A DNA stretch of 64,000 bases, from the NCBI GenBank assembly GCA_037481875.1, contig JBBFKY010000008.1, forward strand, positions 90,691-154,690, given 5' to 3'. The translations under genes were made by a program, and so were the position numbers. Shown here in pieces: positions 1-10,929 of this stretch (positions within the stretch are counted from its first letter, which is position 1; every line of letters starts with the position of its first letter). This DNA comes from Desulfosoma sp. (GTDB lineage Bacteria; Desulfobacterota; Syntrophobacteria; Syntrophobacterales; DSM-9756). Below the pieces are notes generated by a model, which was not told the origin of the DNA, searched no databases, and was given only the letters and a program-made list of their open reading frames with translations.

Positions 1-1
1 T

Positions 2-2466
<2,465 letters not shown>

Positions 2467-2497
2467 GCCTTTTCTTGAAAGACGGAAAGGAAAAGAT

Positions 2498-2782
2498 ATG
2501 CAAAAGAAGCGAGTGCATGTGTGGATTTCAGGCAGAGTGCAAGGGGTTTTTTACAGAGCCTATACACAGGACGCCGCTAGAACTTACGGAGTGACAGGAT
2601 GGGTTCGCAATCTGCCCGACGGACGGGTGGAAGCTGTCTTTGAAGGCGACGCTCCTGCTGTAGACGCCATGGTGCAATGGTGCCATCGAGGAAGTCCGCT
2701 AAGTCGGGTCGATGGCGTGGAAGTGCACGAAGAACCTTATCAGGGAGAATTCGCCGATTTCGGTGTGCGCTCATGGAGATGA
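2498..2782 (+). CDS. acyP: acylphosphatase
   Basis: A small cytosolic enzyme (94 residues) that hydrolyses carboxyl-phosphate bonds such as in acyl phosphates. The family signature is intact: VQGVFYR near residue 20 supplies the phosphate-binding loop and catalytic arginine, and GWVRNLPDG supplies the catalytic asparagine. A GGAAAGG ribosome binding site lies just before the ATG. It sits 31 bases after ligA and 4 bases before a small membrane protein, so all are likely co-transcribed. Confidence 0.93.
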   Translation: MQKKRVHVWISGRVQGVFYRAYTQDAARTYGVTGWVRNLPDGRVEAVFEGDAPAVDAMVQWCHRGSPLSRVDGVEVHEEPYQGEFADFGVRSWR

Positions 2783-2786
2783 AAAC

Positions 2787-3119
2787 ATGAACGATATGTG
2801 GTCTAAGCTCATCGGTTTTCTCAAGGAATACAACATGACCAAGGCCGGTGAAGCTTTGCGGAATGTGGATTGGTCCCAACTCCTTCGAGAACCTCTGTTT
2901 TGGCTTGCCGTCATCGCCTTTCTCGGCTGGGTGCTGTGGAAAAAGGCTTTGCGCAGCCTTTTGGTGGCCTGTTCCCTTGTGGTCTTTGTGGTCCTGCTGC
3001 ATTACACGCTGCCGCCTCCCGGGGAAGCCATGACCCTGCAAAAACTTTTGCCGTTCGCCGGAGGATGCCTGGGATTGCTTGCCGTTAACATCTATTTTCT
3101 CATTATTCGCAACGGTTAG
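2787..3119 (+). CDS. small membrane protein of unknown function
   Basis: Predicted to have 110 residues with about three hydrophobic segments: residues roughly 36-52 (WLAVIAFLGWVLW), 57-72 and 92-107. The N-terminal 30 residues are soluble and the C-terminus ends in NIYFLIIRNG. The start at 2787 is chosen because it lies four bases after the acylphosphatase stop; the reading frame opens upstream inside that gene without a better start. I recognise no family. Its stop overlaps the end of the convergent tilS by four bases, which leaves no room for a separate terminator. Confidence 0.7.
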   Translation: MNDMWSKLIGFLKEYNMTKAGEALRNVDWSQLLREPLFWLAVIAFLGWVLWKKALRSLLVACSLVVFVVLLHYTLPPPGEAMTLQKLLPFAGGCLGLLAVNIYFLIIRNG

Positions 3120-4705
3120 TCCCAAGGTCGCCAGTGAATCTTCAAAATCCTTTGCGTGCGCTCGGTGACCTTGACCCGATCGTCCAAACGATGGCCGACA
3201 ACCCAACAGATCTTTTCCTGGTCACAGACCAGCGGAACACGACGACGAGCGCTGCGAGGCACTTTGGCGTCTGTAAAAAAGTCCTGCAACTTCTTAGAAC
3301 CTCTGGCACCCACAGGACGAAATCGATCGCCGGGTTCAAAGGAACGCACGACAAGAGGCCAACGTAGGGTGTCGGCATCCATCACCGCTGTGAAAGCATC
3401 CTCCATGCCTGGCCGTCCATCCATAAACCGGGCGATCCTAAAAAATACATCGCCTGAACCCTTCTTTTCGTTGTGATGACCATGCATGGTGGGCTCTATC
3501 TTTTCACCTTCTTCAAAGTCTCGCCAAGCCCCGCCATCGGCACGGCCTTTGCCGGACATGGATCCTTTGAAGGAAGGGCATGTCCCTACCAAATCGTCAA
3601 CAAGAATCGCTTGTTCTATTTGGATTTCCCCTTGAAACTCCTGGAGCGGGTAGCGACCGGGAGCCCAAAATTCATGACGCTTTAAGAACGCTGTATTGGG
3701 GGCCCGATTTGTGAGCACCAAAGTCGTTCCTTCCTTCACGGCACGAATCCCCGAAGGAAGCTTGACTTCTCGACCGGACGAAGACCGCCTCAGCAAACCT
3801 TCAAGCATTCTCAGATGCACAGCGAAGATGCCGAAAGAATAGCCCATCTTTTCCAGAGCTCTTTGAAACACTCTTATTGACAAAGCCTCGGGGAGTGCCC
3901 TCATTTTCAAAACGTCCAAGACCACAGTCTCGGTGTCTTGAACACACACCAGCTCCTTCCAGGCTTGGGTTACCTGATTTTCCCAGTAGGCTTCCTCTTG
4001 AGCGACCTGCTCGGCATGACGGCATAAAGTTTCACGAATCCTTGGGTGAAAGATCTCTTCCAAGAGTGGAATCACTTCCAGGCGGACACGATTCCTTTGG
4101 CAAAATCCTCTAAAATTTGTGGCATCCTGCCGAAAAGGGATGGCCTTTGCTTTCAGATAATCGAGAATTTCGCCTCGATGCGCCCACAACAGAGGACGCA
4201 CGAGACCTTCCGATGTCTTGGGCCGCATGCCTTGCATGCCCGAAGGACCTGTCCCACGACACAAGCGCAAAAGGATTTCCTCGGCCTGATCGTCCGCCGT
4301 ATGCCCTAGAGCGATCCGATGAACTTCACCCCGGCTTAAAAAGTCCAAAAAAAATTCTCGACGGCATTGCCGCGCCGCCATCTCTAATGAAACTCCCTGC
4401 CGGGTTTGAACCCGCCGTACATCCCCGAAGCCCACAAGAACTTTACAACCGAGATGTGATGCAAGATCGAGGACAAAAAGCCGGTCCTTGGCGGAATCTT
4501 CCCCGCGCAGTTCGTGATCGAAATGCAAGACCTTGAGGGTTCGGTAGGAAAGGACCTTCTTAAGCGATAAAAGGACGTGCAGCAGCGCCACGGAATCCGG
4601 ACCTCCAGATACCGCAACACCGACGATCATTGAGGGATCCACCAAGTGATGGCGTTGAATGAACTGAAGTGTGCGACGTTCAAAAGGATGAAAACTTTGC
4701 GTCAC
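3116..4705 (-). CDS. tilS: tRNA(Ile)-lysidine synthase TilS
   Basis: TilS attaches lysine to C34 of the CAU-anticodon tRNA-Ile, using ATP, so that it reads AUA. The N-terminal PP-loop motif SGGPDS is at residues 33-38, followed by the TilS/TtcA core (LHFDHELRG, LGHTADDQAEE). The C-terminal substrate-binding domain includes KKLQDFFTDAKVP. At 529 residues it is longer than E. coli TilS; the extra length includes an insertion around residues 410-470. The GTG start at 4705 is preferred because it overlaps the upstream stop codon as GTGA; the longer frame upstream runs through that gene. Confidence 0.92.
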   Translation of the reverse strand: MTQSFHPFERRTLQFIQRHHLVDPSMIVGVAVSGGPDSVALLHVLLSLKKVLSYRTLKVLHFDHELRGEDSAKDRLFVLDLASHLGCKVLVGFGDVRRVQTRQGVSLEMAARQCRREFFLDFLSRGEVHRIALGHTADDQAEEILLRLCRGTGPSGMQGMRPKTSEGLVRPLLWAHRGEILDYLKAKAIPFRQDATNFRGFCQRNRVRLEVIPLLEEIFHPRIRETLCRHAEQVAQEEAYWENQVTQAWKELVCVQDTETVVLDVLKMRALPEALSIRVFQRALEKMGYSFGIFAVHLRMLEGLLRRSSSGREVKLPSGIRAVKEGTTLVLTNRAPNTAFLKRHEFWAPGRYPLQEFQGEIQIEQAILVDDLVGTCPSFKGSMSGKGRADGGAWRDFEEGEKIEPTMHGHHNEKKGSGDVFFRIARFMDGRPGMEDAFTAVMDADTLRWPLVVRSFEPGDRFRPVGARGSKKLQDFFTDAKVPRSARRRVPLVCDQEKICWVVGHRLDDRVKVTERTQRILKIHWRPWD

Positions 4706-5535
4706 GTGTTGCCATCGGGTACCGTTGCCTGAGGCAGAGCCTCCTGGGGCACTGATCTGGAAGAACTCTCTGGGGTCACGTCCAGGAGCGGCACCGCGTC
4801 CTTCCACTTCTTTCCTCGAACAAGAAGCTTCCCGTCCCGGTTGAGCACCGTGTTGTCCTCAAGAATGACCAATCCATACTTATCGGCCACTTGGGATTTG
4901 TAGTGGTATTCCATGGATCGTTTGCGCAGCTTGTAATTTAACACGAGGTACACCAAGGCAAAAAAACATGTTGCCGCCAATAGAGCTGCACCGACCATGA
5001 GGGCCACACGGACGGTGTGTTCCCCGATTTCGCCGATGACGCGAAGCACCACGTCCAGGTTGTAAACAACGCCGATGGCAGCCGCCAAAAGGACCAATAG
5101 GCCCAGGTAGGGAAGCTTCTGCATCCAGGCCACCAAAGCGGCCAGTTTGTAAACCTTGGCGTCCTGAACCGAGGCTTCCGGGGAATCTTTATCCACGTGG
5201 CTCGATTCATTGGCTCCACCATGCCCGACAAAGTAGCGGTTAAAACCCACCACTACAGTCCCCAAAAGAAAGCTCACAGCCACCGGGGCGAGAAAGGCCA
5301 CGAGAAAGTAGACCTTCCAAGGAAAGTGTCGTTCCACGGGCCCGAAACGATCATAACCGTCCGTTCCCAGTTGGTAGAGCCAGCAGGCAACAAAAATGCC
5401 CACCTCCATCCAGGCAAGAAAAATGAGGTATTTACGAAAGAGCTCCTTACGCTCCGCATCGTCAAACAGGGCGGCGATGCCGCCGACGCTTTTCCTGACC
5501 TTCGGTTCAGTTCCATCCATGGTGTAAGCCCGCAT
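4702..5535 (-). CDS. polytopic membrane protein of unknown function
   Basis: A protein of roughly 277 residues with a charged N-terminus, two membrane segments near residues 37-55 and 75-100, a hydrophilic loop, and two further segments near residues 140-165 and 175-200. A soluble tail of about 75 residues includes LVILEDNTVLNRDGKLLVRG. I do not recognise the family. Starts at 5550 and 5520 are also possible; 5535 has AGGGATC a few bases upstream. The stop overlaps the tilS GTG start, suggesting translational coupling, although no functional link to tRNA modification is evident. Confidence 0.7.
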   Translation of the reverse strand: MRAYTMDGTEPKVRKSVGGIAALFDDAERKELFRKYLIFLAWMEVGIFVACWLYQLGTDGYDRFGPVERHFPWKVYFLVAFLAPVAVSFLLGTVVVGFNRYFVGHGGANESSHVDKDSPEASVQDAKVYKLAALVAWMQKLPYLGLLVLLAAAIGVVYNLDVVLRVIGEIGEHTVRVALMVGAALLAATCFFALVYLVLNYKLRKRSMEYHYKSQVADKYGLVILEDNTVLNRDGKLLVRGKKWKDAVPLLDVTPESSSRSVPQEALPQATVPDGNT

Positions 5536-5643
5536 TGATCCCTGTGCCACAAAGTCTATTCACCCGATTGATACACCTTACCAAAACCCTATCCACAGGG
5601 TCAACCGGGAAACCGCTCTTTGGGCGATATCGAAAGACGGCCT

Positions 5644-5722
5644 ATGTAGGGGCATGCCGACTTGTGCACCCCTATCGTCATCCATCCCGGCGGTTCTGGG
5701 ACGGAACATCGGTCCGCCCCTA
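5644..5722. repeat. two copies of a dispersed palindromic intergenic repeat
   Basis: The gap 5536-5965 holds no convincing gene. It contains TGTAGGGGCATGCC with an imperfect right arm GCACCCCTATC (about 5645-5675), then a second element ending GGTCCGCCCCTAAG near 5711-5724. Both resemble elements at 10178, 22410 and 22603 in this window. A related degenerate stretch (GTCCGTCCCAACGAGG) follows near 5837. They look like REP-type palindromes. Confidence 0.5.
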
Positions 5723-5965
5723 AGATTCTTGCCTGTGCTGGTCAACACATGAGACAGACCATCCAAAAACTTCGGCATGCCGCAAGGACACATCGGTTCG
5801 ACCCTACAGTTCCTAGAAGTGCTGGTGGAAACATGCGTCCGTCCCAACGAGGGGTTGTCCGAGGAAAGGTTATTTGCTCTTTGGCACGGCCCAACACCTG
5901 TGATAAGAAAACGACTTCCAAGCTTAAAAACCATCAAGCCAATGGGAAAGGACGAGGAGCACGTC

Positions 5966-6865
5966 ATGCAGAGGGTGGCCTTGTTTGAAACGCATTTTCC
6001 ATCTCTCAAACTCAAATCTCGAGGTAAAGTGCGCGACATCTACGACCTTGGAGATTCTCTGGTCATCGTCGCCACGGATCGTATTTCGGCCTTTGATGTA
6101 GTGATGCGCACAGCCGTTCCGGACAAGGGGAGGATCCTCACGGCGCTCTCTCTCTTTTGGTTCGATTTTTTAAAGGACACAGTCGACAATCACCTCTTGC
6201 ACACAGATGTCCACGCTTTTCCCGAATCGTGCGCACCCTATGCCGATACCCTTCGGGATCGCTCCATGTGGGTCAAAAAAGCCGAACCTCTTCCCGTAGA
6301 ATGCATCGTTCGAGGGTACCTGGTAGGATCGGGTTGGAAAGATTACCAAAAAACAGGATCCGTGTGCGGCATTCCATTACCAAAAGGTCTTCGACTGGCC
6401 GAAAAATTGCCCGAACCCATTTTCACGCCGTCCACCAAGGCGGAGCAGGGTGCCCACGACGAAAATATTTCTTTTGATCAAATGACGGATCGCATCGGTA
6501 GGGATCTGGCCGCGCGTGTGCGTGACTTAAGCCTGAGTATCTACGACAAAGCCGCCGCATACGCTTTGAGCAAAGGCATCATTTTGGCCGATACCAAGTT
6601 GGAATTCGGTCTCGCCGACGGTCATCTGATCCTTATCGATGAAGTTCTGACGCCCGACTCCAGCCGGTTCTGGCCTGCGGATCGATACCGCATAGGCTCA
6701 AACCCTGAAAGTTTCGACAAGCAATATCTTCGGGATTACTTGGTGGACATTGGATGGACACCGGAACAGCCGGCGCCGGAACTGCCTGAAACGGTGGTGC
6801 AAAACACCCGAAGCCGTTACCTGGAAGCCTTGGAGCGACTGACAGGCCACGGCCTTAGCCTGTAA
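5966..6865 (+). CDS. purC: phosphoribosylaminoimidazole-succinocarboxamide synthase (SAICAR synthetase)
   Basis: PurC joins CAIR and aspartate with ATP in purine biosynthesis. The conserved blocks are present: GKVRDIYD near the N-terminus, [26 protein letters not shown], and the EVLTPDSSR block near the C-terminus. The length of 299 residues fits the longer PurC subtype. A frame open 189 bases upstream to 5777 has no homology; the ATG at 5966 is preceded at six bases by GAGGAG. The ParB-like gene follows after only six bases, so purC probably shares its message with the next three genes, though no metabolic link is obvious. Confidence 0.95.
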   Translation: MQRVALFETHFPSLKLKSRGKVRDIYDLGDSLVIVATDRISAFDVVMRTAVPDKGRILTALSLFWFDFLKDTVDNHLLHTDVHAFPESCAPYADTLRDRSMWVKKAEPLPVECIVRGYLVGSGWKDYQKTGSVCGIPLPKGLRLAEKLPEPIFTPSTKAEQGAHDENISFDQMTDRIGRDLAARVRDLSLSIYDKAAAYALSKGIILADTKLEFGLADGHLILIDEVLTPDSSRFWPADRYRIGSNPESFDKQYLRDYLVDIGWTPEQPAPELPETVVQNTRSRYLEALERLTGHGLSL

Positions 6866-6871
6866 AAACTC

Positions 6872-7894
6872 ATGGAATCCAAGCGTCTCGTTTCCGCTCC
6901 CTTGTCTCAGATAGACTGGGAAGACCACACCTTTGCCGTTCCATCTTATGTGCCGGACGAAAGGCTGGAGCAATCGCTCGAAACGTGTGGAGTCCTCACA
7001 CCTCCGACTCTATGGGAAAAGACGCCACATCGTTTCGTTATCCTTGATGGGTTCAAAAGGCTTTTCTGGTTGCGGTGCCGGTGCGATCATGTGCAGGCTT
7101 TGGTCCATCCAACAGATGCCGAACACAGAAAGCTTCTGGCTTTTCGGCTTGAAACCAAGATGTTTTCCAGGCCTTTGAATCTGGCGGAAAAAGTTCATAT
7201 TGTCGCCAAGTACGCCACACTGACCACACAAGAGGACCTGCAGCGAAGGATTTGCCCGACCTTGGGAATATCCGGTGCTGCCGATACCCTACCTCGATGG
7301 TGCTCCATCGCCACATGGCCTTCAAACCACCTTGCCGCTTTGGCTCAAGAGCTTATCGCCGACAAAACGGCTCTTCTGTTGACTTCCGTCTCTCATACGG
7401 ATCGAGAGGCTTTTCTGGACCTCATACAAACTCTACGCTGCAGTGCCAGTCTTCAGGTGGAAATTCTTGAGCGGTGCAAGGATATTGCCCAACGAGACGG
7501 AGTGACATGGCAGACACTCCTTTCGGCTTCGGAAATCCAAAACATTGTGAAAGATCCTGAACGGAATCGCCGCGAAAAAACAGCCGCTGTCCGTGAACTC
7601 CTGAAGCAATGGCGTTTTCCACGGTTATGGAAAAAAATGACCGCCATCCAAAATGCCATTGCCCAGATGAGCTTGCCTTCCAACATGTCCCTTGCGCCTC
7701 CTGCGTATCTGGAAGGCGAGGTATGGGAACTGAAGGTACACTTTCGTCACCCTGAGGCCCTGGCCGCCTCTGTTCAGAAAGCGGCGTCTCTTGCCCAATC
7801 CCAGGAATTCCAAAATCTTTTTCATCTTGTGGATCATCCCGTCGCCTTCCATGAAGACGAACCTACACCCTTTCTTTTCACCCGTCATCCATGA
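6872..7894 (+). CDS. ParB/Srx-like domain protein
   Basis: A 340-residue protein. The N-terminal 100 residues match the ParB/sulfiredoxin-like fold: a QIDWEDHTFAVP opening strand, LEQSLETCGVLTPP, and VILDGFKRL, which corresponds to the ligand-binding G-x-x-R turn of ParB N-terminal domains. The middle contains helices around KVHIVAKYATL, comparable to the helical part after a ParB domain. The C-terminal 150 residues are helical and unassigned. It is not a chromosome-partition ParB by context: no parA is nearby. It sits immediately before a radical-SAM spore-photoproduct-lyase-like gene, with a four-base gap, and may act with it. The nucleotide or DNA substrate is unknown. Confidence 0.75.
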   Translation: MESKRLVSAPLSQIDWEDHTFAVPSYVPDERLEQSLETCGVLTPPTLWEKTPHRFVILDGFKRLFWLRCRCDHVQALVHPTDAEHRKLLAFRLETKMFSRPLNLAEKVHIVAKYATLTTQEDLQRRICPTLGISGAADTLPRWCSIATWPSNHLAALAQELIADKTALLLTSVSHTDREAFLDLIQTLRCSASLQVEILERCKDIAQRDGVTWQTLLSASEIQNIVKDPERNRREKTAAVRELLKQWRFPRLWKKMTAIQNAIAQMSLPSNMSLAPPAYLEGEVWELKVHFRHPEALAASVQKAASLAQSQEFQNLFHLVDHPVAFHEDEPTPFLFTRHP

Positions 7895-7898
7895 AGGC

Positions 7899-9023
7899 AT
7901 GAAACCGACCGTTCGAAATCCCATCACCTCCCTTGTTGTGGAAAAGGCCGTCGCCTCCAGCCCCATCGTTCGTACCCTGCTGGAAAGATTGCCATCCATT
8001 CCTGTGGTCTATGTGGACAAGGTGGCGGAGACCCAAGAAAAAATTCCGGGTCTTTTGGAGGTCGTTCATTACAAGGGACGATTTTGGCGAAACTGTCCGG
8101 GAACCAAAATCTATGAATGTTGTGGATACCAGATCGTCCATATTGGCACGCAATGCAGCCTGGATTGCACCTATTGCATCTTGCAAGCCTACTTTGAAAG
8201 TCCCAATTTGAGGATCTTTGGAAACCTAGACGACCTGCTGGCAGAAGTGCAGGCAGTTACGGCGTCCTCACCCCAACGCTTGCTTCGAGCCGGCACCGGA
8301 GAATTCACAGACTCCTTGCTCCTGGACCCTTGGACGGGTTTGTCCCAGCACTTGGTCCCCCTGTTTGGGCAAATCCCCAACGCCGTTCTAGAATTGAAAA
8401 CGAAAACCGATCATGTGTCACAACTCAAGGGCTTAGACCATCGAGGTCACACCCTGGTCTCGTGGTCCCTTAATGCCGAGGAGATCATCCGCACGCAAGA
8501 ACCCCGCGCCGCTCCATTAAAGGCTCGGCTGCACGCCGCGCAACAATGCGCTCAATGGGGATACTTTTTAGGGTTTCACTTTGATCCCATGATTGATTAT
8601 CCAGGATGGCGCGAAGGGTACCGACGCACTTTGCAGGCGCTTTTTGAAGCTGTTGACCCTGCCAAAGTGGTGTGGATCAGCTTAGGGGCTTTTCGGTTCA
8701 TGCCCGATTTGAAAGCCATCATTGAACGGCATCATCCCAAAAGCCGCATAGTCACCGGAGAATTCATTCGCGGACTGGACGGTAAGATGCGCTATTTTCG
8801 AGACATCCGCCTAGAGCTTTACCAATGGATGGTTGAACAACTTCTGGGCTGGGATTCAAACCTGTGCGTCTACCTGTGCATGGAAGGACCTTGGATCTGG
8901 AAGCATGTCTTCGGACAAGAGCCTGCATGCAAAGGGGGACTTCCTGCCCTTTTGGACAAAGCCGTTAAGGAACGCATGGGGATCGAGCCAATGACGCACG
9001 GAGGAGACAATGCCCTTGAATGA
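7899..9023 (+). CDS. spore photoproduct lyase-like radical SAM protein
   Basis: A 374-residue radical SAM protein with the C-x3-C-x2-C cluster motif CSLDCTYC at C86/C90/C93, the pattern of spore photoproduct lyase. Later blocks also fit that family: LELKTKTDHV, VSWSLNAEEI and LGFHFDPMI. However, where B. subtilis SplB has EASCTSD with the hydrogen-donor Cys141, this protein reads RAGTGEFTDS, and the tyrosine after the cluster motif (CHYCY) is isoleucine here (CTYCI). It is therefore probably not a standard thymine-dimer repair lyase. Starts at 7851 or earlier would overlap the ParB-like gene; 7899 matches the family N-terminus best. The next gene overlaps its end by 14 bases. Confidence 0.82.
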   Translation: MKPTVRNPITSLVVEKAVASSPIVRTLLERLPSIPVVYVDKVAETQEKIPGLLEVVHYKGRFWRNCPGTKIYECCGYQIVHIGTQCSLDCTYCILQAYFESPNLRIFGNLDDLLAEVQAVTASSPQRLLRAGTGEFTDSLLLDPWTGLSQHLVPLFGQIPNAVLELKTKTDHVSQLKGLDHRGHTLVSWSLNAEEIIRTQEPRAAPLKARLHAAQQCAQWGYFLGFHFDPMIDYPGWREGYRRTLQALFEAVDPAKVVWISLGAFRFMPDLKAIIERHHPKSRIVTGEFIRGLDGKMRYFRDIRLELYQWMVEQLLGWDSNLCVYLCMEGPWIWKHVFGQEPACKGGLPALLDKAVKERMGIEPMTHGGDNALE

Positions 9024-10041
9024 AAACGATAAACGGGCGGTTCTTTCCTGGAATACCCATGTGTCCGGCAAGGTGCCCTTGGGGCTGCAGAAGACACGGG
9101 ACACACGGAGTGCAGTGCTTCAAGCCTTTGGAGATGAACTTGTCGGGCTCACGCCGCACATCAGCCTCGAGACGACCTTTAGGGACACAAATGATTTACC
9201 GGCCTTTTTTGTTGGAAACGGCTGGATATGGCACGCCGCCCCGTCAGGAGCTGAATTCAGGCCGTTTCTTGAAACTCTGGCCCTTTTTCACGAGAGGTCG
9301 GCAGAGTCGTTTCCTTCATCGGAAAAGGAACAAAAGGGATCGTTTCAGCAAAGGAAACCCGATCTGTGGGATAGGCTTCAAGGACTGCAAAAGCCTACGG
9401 AGCTTTTGGTGTTTACGGCCTCTCAGTGCCCCCATTGCGCTCATATGCTTTTCGAACTAGGCCCTCTACCTTTCCTCTCCTCGTATCTGGTTATCCGTGT
9501 CCTGGACGCCTTGCTTTTCGCCGAAAAAGCTCAAGAGGCCGGCATTCGATCCGTTCCCACGATCCTTTACGGCGATCATTTTCGCTGGACGGGCCGTGTC
9601 GATCTGGCTCATGTCCTGGAAGTGGTCTGCCGTGATGAACACACAGAACTCTCGGCTGCTGCCGCCGTTCGTCTGCTTAAAGAAGGCAAAGCCAAAGAGT
9701 TGAGCCGACTCATGTTGACTTCTTCAAAAATTTGGAAAGATTTCGCTTCTGTGCTCACCCATGCCGAATGGTCGGTACGCCTGGGCGCTCTGGTAGTCCT
9801 CGAAGAATTGGCCGAGAAGAACGTTACCAGGGCTCGAGCCTATCTTCCGCTTCTGTGGGAAAACATGGACACCTTTTCAGCGGCGGTTCAAGGCGACGTG
9901 ATTTATGCCACTGGAATGGTCGGGGACTCGACCTGGGCTGAGACAGTCCTTCAATGGGCCCAAAAACATGCCCAGGACGCAGAGCTTCAAGAAGTGGCCG
10001 AAGAAACAATCAATATACTGAGAACAAAGCGCAGTCCGTGA
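9010..10041 (+). CDS. thioredoxin-fold protein with HEAT-like repeats
   Basis: A 343-residue protein, probably cytosolic because no signal peptide is seen. Residues about 120-210 form a thioredoxin or glutaredoxin-like domain with the redox motif CPHC (ASQCPHCAHML) and the cis-proline region IRSVPTILYG. The C-terminal 120 residues look like two or three HEAT-type helical repeats (WSVRLGALVVLEELAEK). The first 100 residues are a poorly conserved domain, perhaps a second, inactive thioredoxin fold. It overlaps the SPL-like gene by 14 bases and closes the purC-led operon. It may keep the radical SAM enzyme or its substrate reduced; this is inference from position only. Confidence 0.78.
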   Translation: MPLNENDKRAVLSWNTHVSGKVPLGLQKTRDTRSAVLQAFGDELVGLTPHISLETTFRDTNDLPAFFVGNGWIWHAAPSGAEFRPFLETLALFHERSAESFPSSEKEQKGSFQQRKPDLWDRLQGLQKPTELLVFTASQCPHCAHMLFELGPLPFLSSYLVIRVLDALLFAEKAQEAGIRSVPTILYGDHFRWTGRVDLAHVLEVVCRDEHTELSAAAAVRLLKEGKAKELSRLMLTSSKIWKDFASVLTHAEWSVRLGALVVLEELAEKNVTRARAYLPLLWENMDTFSAAVQGDVIYATGMVGDSTWAETVLQWAQKHAQDAELQEVAEETINILRTKRSP

Positions 10042-10177
10042 TCCGTGTCGGCACCGTACGGTGATATCCTTGCGAGATTCTGGAGAAAGCCGTTTCTCTC
10101 CATCGTTTGTCATGGGAAAGAACCTTGGAGGGGTGGCCCCATGTGTCCGTCCCATATTCTCCTCGCACCAGGCAGTT

Positions 10178-10206
10178 GCGGGGCGGACACACCGGTCCGC
10201 CCCTAC
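10178..10206. repeat. palindromic intergenic repeat, perfect 9-bp arms
   Basis: GGGGCGGAC (10180-10188) and GTCCGCCCC (10195-10203) form a perfect inverted repeat with a six-base loop, followed by TACAA. The right arm with its flank (GGTCCGCCCCTA) recurs near 5711. The rest of 10042-10375 holds only a second related stretch (GTGTCCGTCCCATATTC near 10144) and no gene I can support. Confidence 0.6.
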
Positions 10207-10375
10207 AAACCCTCGGACACAGGGATGAAGATGCCGAGACGCCCTTGGATAAAACTCCGAGACCTTTTGGGCCCGCTTCGAAAAATCAATCTTCTGCCTT
10301 AAAGCGGCTTTGGAGAGAAGGGCCCTTATCATTCAAGGCTATAAAGCAAGCTTCGTAAGAGATTCCTCATGGACG

Positions 10376-10410
10376 GCCGGGGTCTGAACTTCGCGGCGGA
10401 AGACCCCGGC
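10376..10410 (-). terminator. strong hairpin downstream of the small Fe-S gene
   Basis: GCCGGGGTCT (10376-10385) pairs perfectly with AGACCCCGGC (10401-10410) around a 15-base loop. It lies 50 bases past the end of the minus-strand Fe-S gene and past the plus-strand thioredoxin/HEAT gene. No T-run follows on either strand, so it is either a weak terminator or an RNA-processing or stability structure. Confidence 0.4.
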
Positions 10411-10459
10411 ACCAGACGGTGGACTCGGTTTTCAAGTGTGCGGCCTTTCCTTAACGGCA

Positions 10460-10660
10460 TTAAGCGGCTTTGCCCAGGAGCATATTTTCCAGGATTTCCC
10501 TCTTGGCCGCAAATTCCCCCGTAAACATGGGCGGGCAGGCTTTCAGCTCCACTTCCTTTTTGGCCAGCTTGGCGGCAAACGCCATGCACGTGGCCTCTCC
10601 ACATTCCTTGCAATTGGTCTTTGGTAAATGCTTGAGAATTTCCACGACGTTGAGCTTCAT
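10460..10660 (-). CDS. small (Fe-S)-binding domain protein
   Basis: A 66-residue protein that is essentially one 4Fe-4S domain of the type found at the N-terminus of the acetyl-CoA synthase/CO dehydrogenase corrinoid protein large subunit and in RnfB (PF04060 type). Cysteines are C17, C20, C25 and C42 in NCKECGEATC ... KACPP. A strong GGAAGGAGGTGG ribosome binding site lies before the ATG. It stands alone between a plus-strand operon and the sigma-54 activator gene. Single-domain versions are common in anaerobes; the partner is unknown. Confidence 0.85.
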   Translation of the reverse strand: MKLNVVEILKHLPKTNCKECGEATCMAFAAKLAKKEVELKACPPMFTGEFAAKREILENMLLGKAA

Positions 10661-10929
10661 GCTTCCACCTCCTTCCCTTAAAATTCAGGGAGCAGCTTTT
10701 CGGGCGGCGCCTTCACGGCACCGCTGAAACCCGGTCAAAAGCGGAGGTCTTCGCCATGGAGCACGAGGGGAGAAAAACACTAAGGAGCCCAACTTCTGCA
10801 ACCGAAAAGCGACTCAAGGGATTGAACACATTGGTAACTTAACCGAAACCCTCAGGGCCGTCAACCCTGCCTCATGTCCTCCTAAAAACCGTGCACCGTT
10901 TCAAAAAAGGCTTTTAACCCTTGCCAAGG

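Noticed and set aside
6872-7894. Chromosome-partition ParB with parS sites
   Set aside because: No parA gene or parS-like palindrome (TGTTNCACGTGAAACA-type) is seen nearby, and the C-terminal part differs from ParB.
7899-9023. True spore photoproduct lyase for UV repair
   Set aside because: The hydrogen-donor cysteine and following tyrosine positions are not conserved, and no sporulation gene is present in the window.
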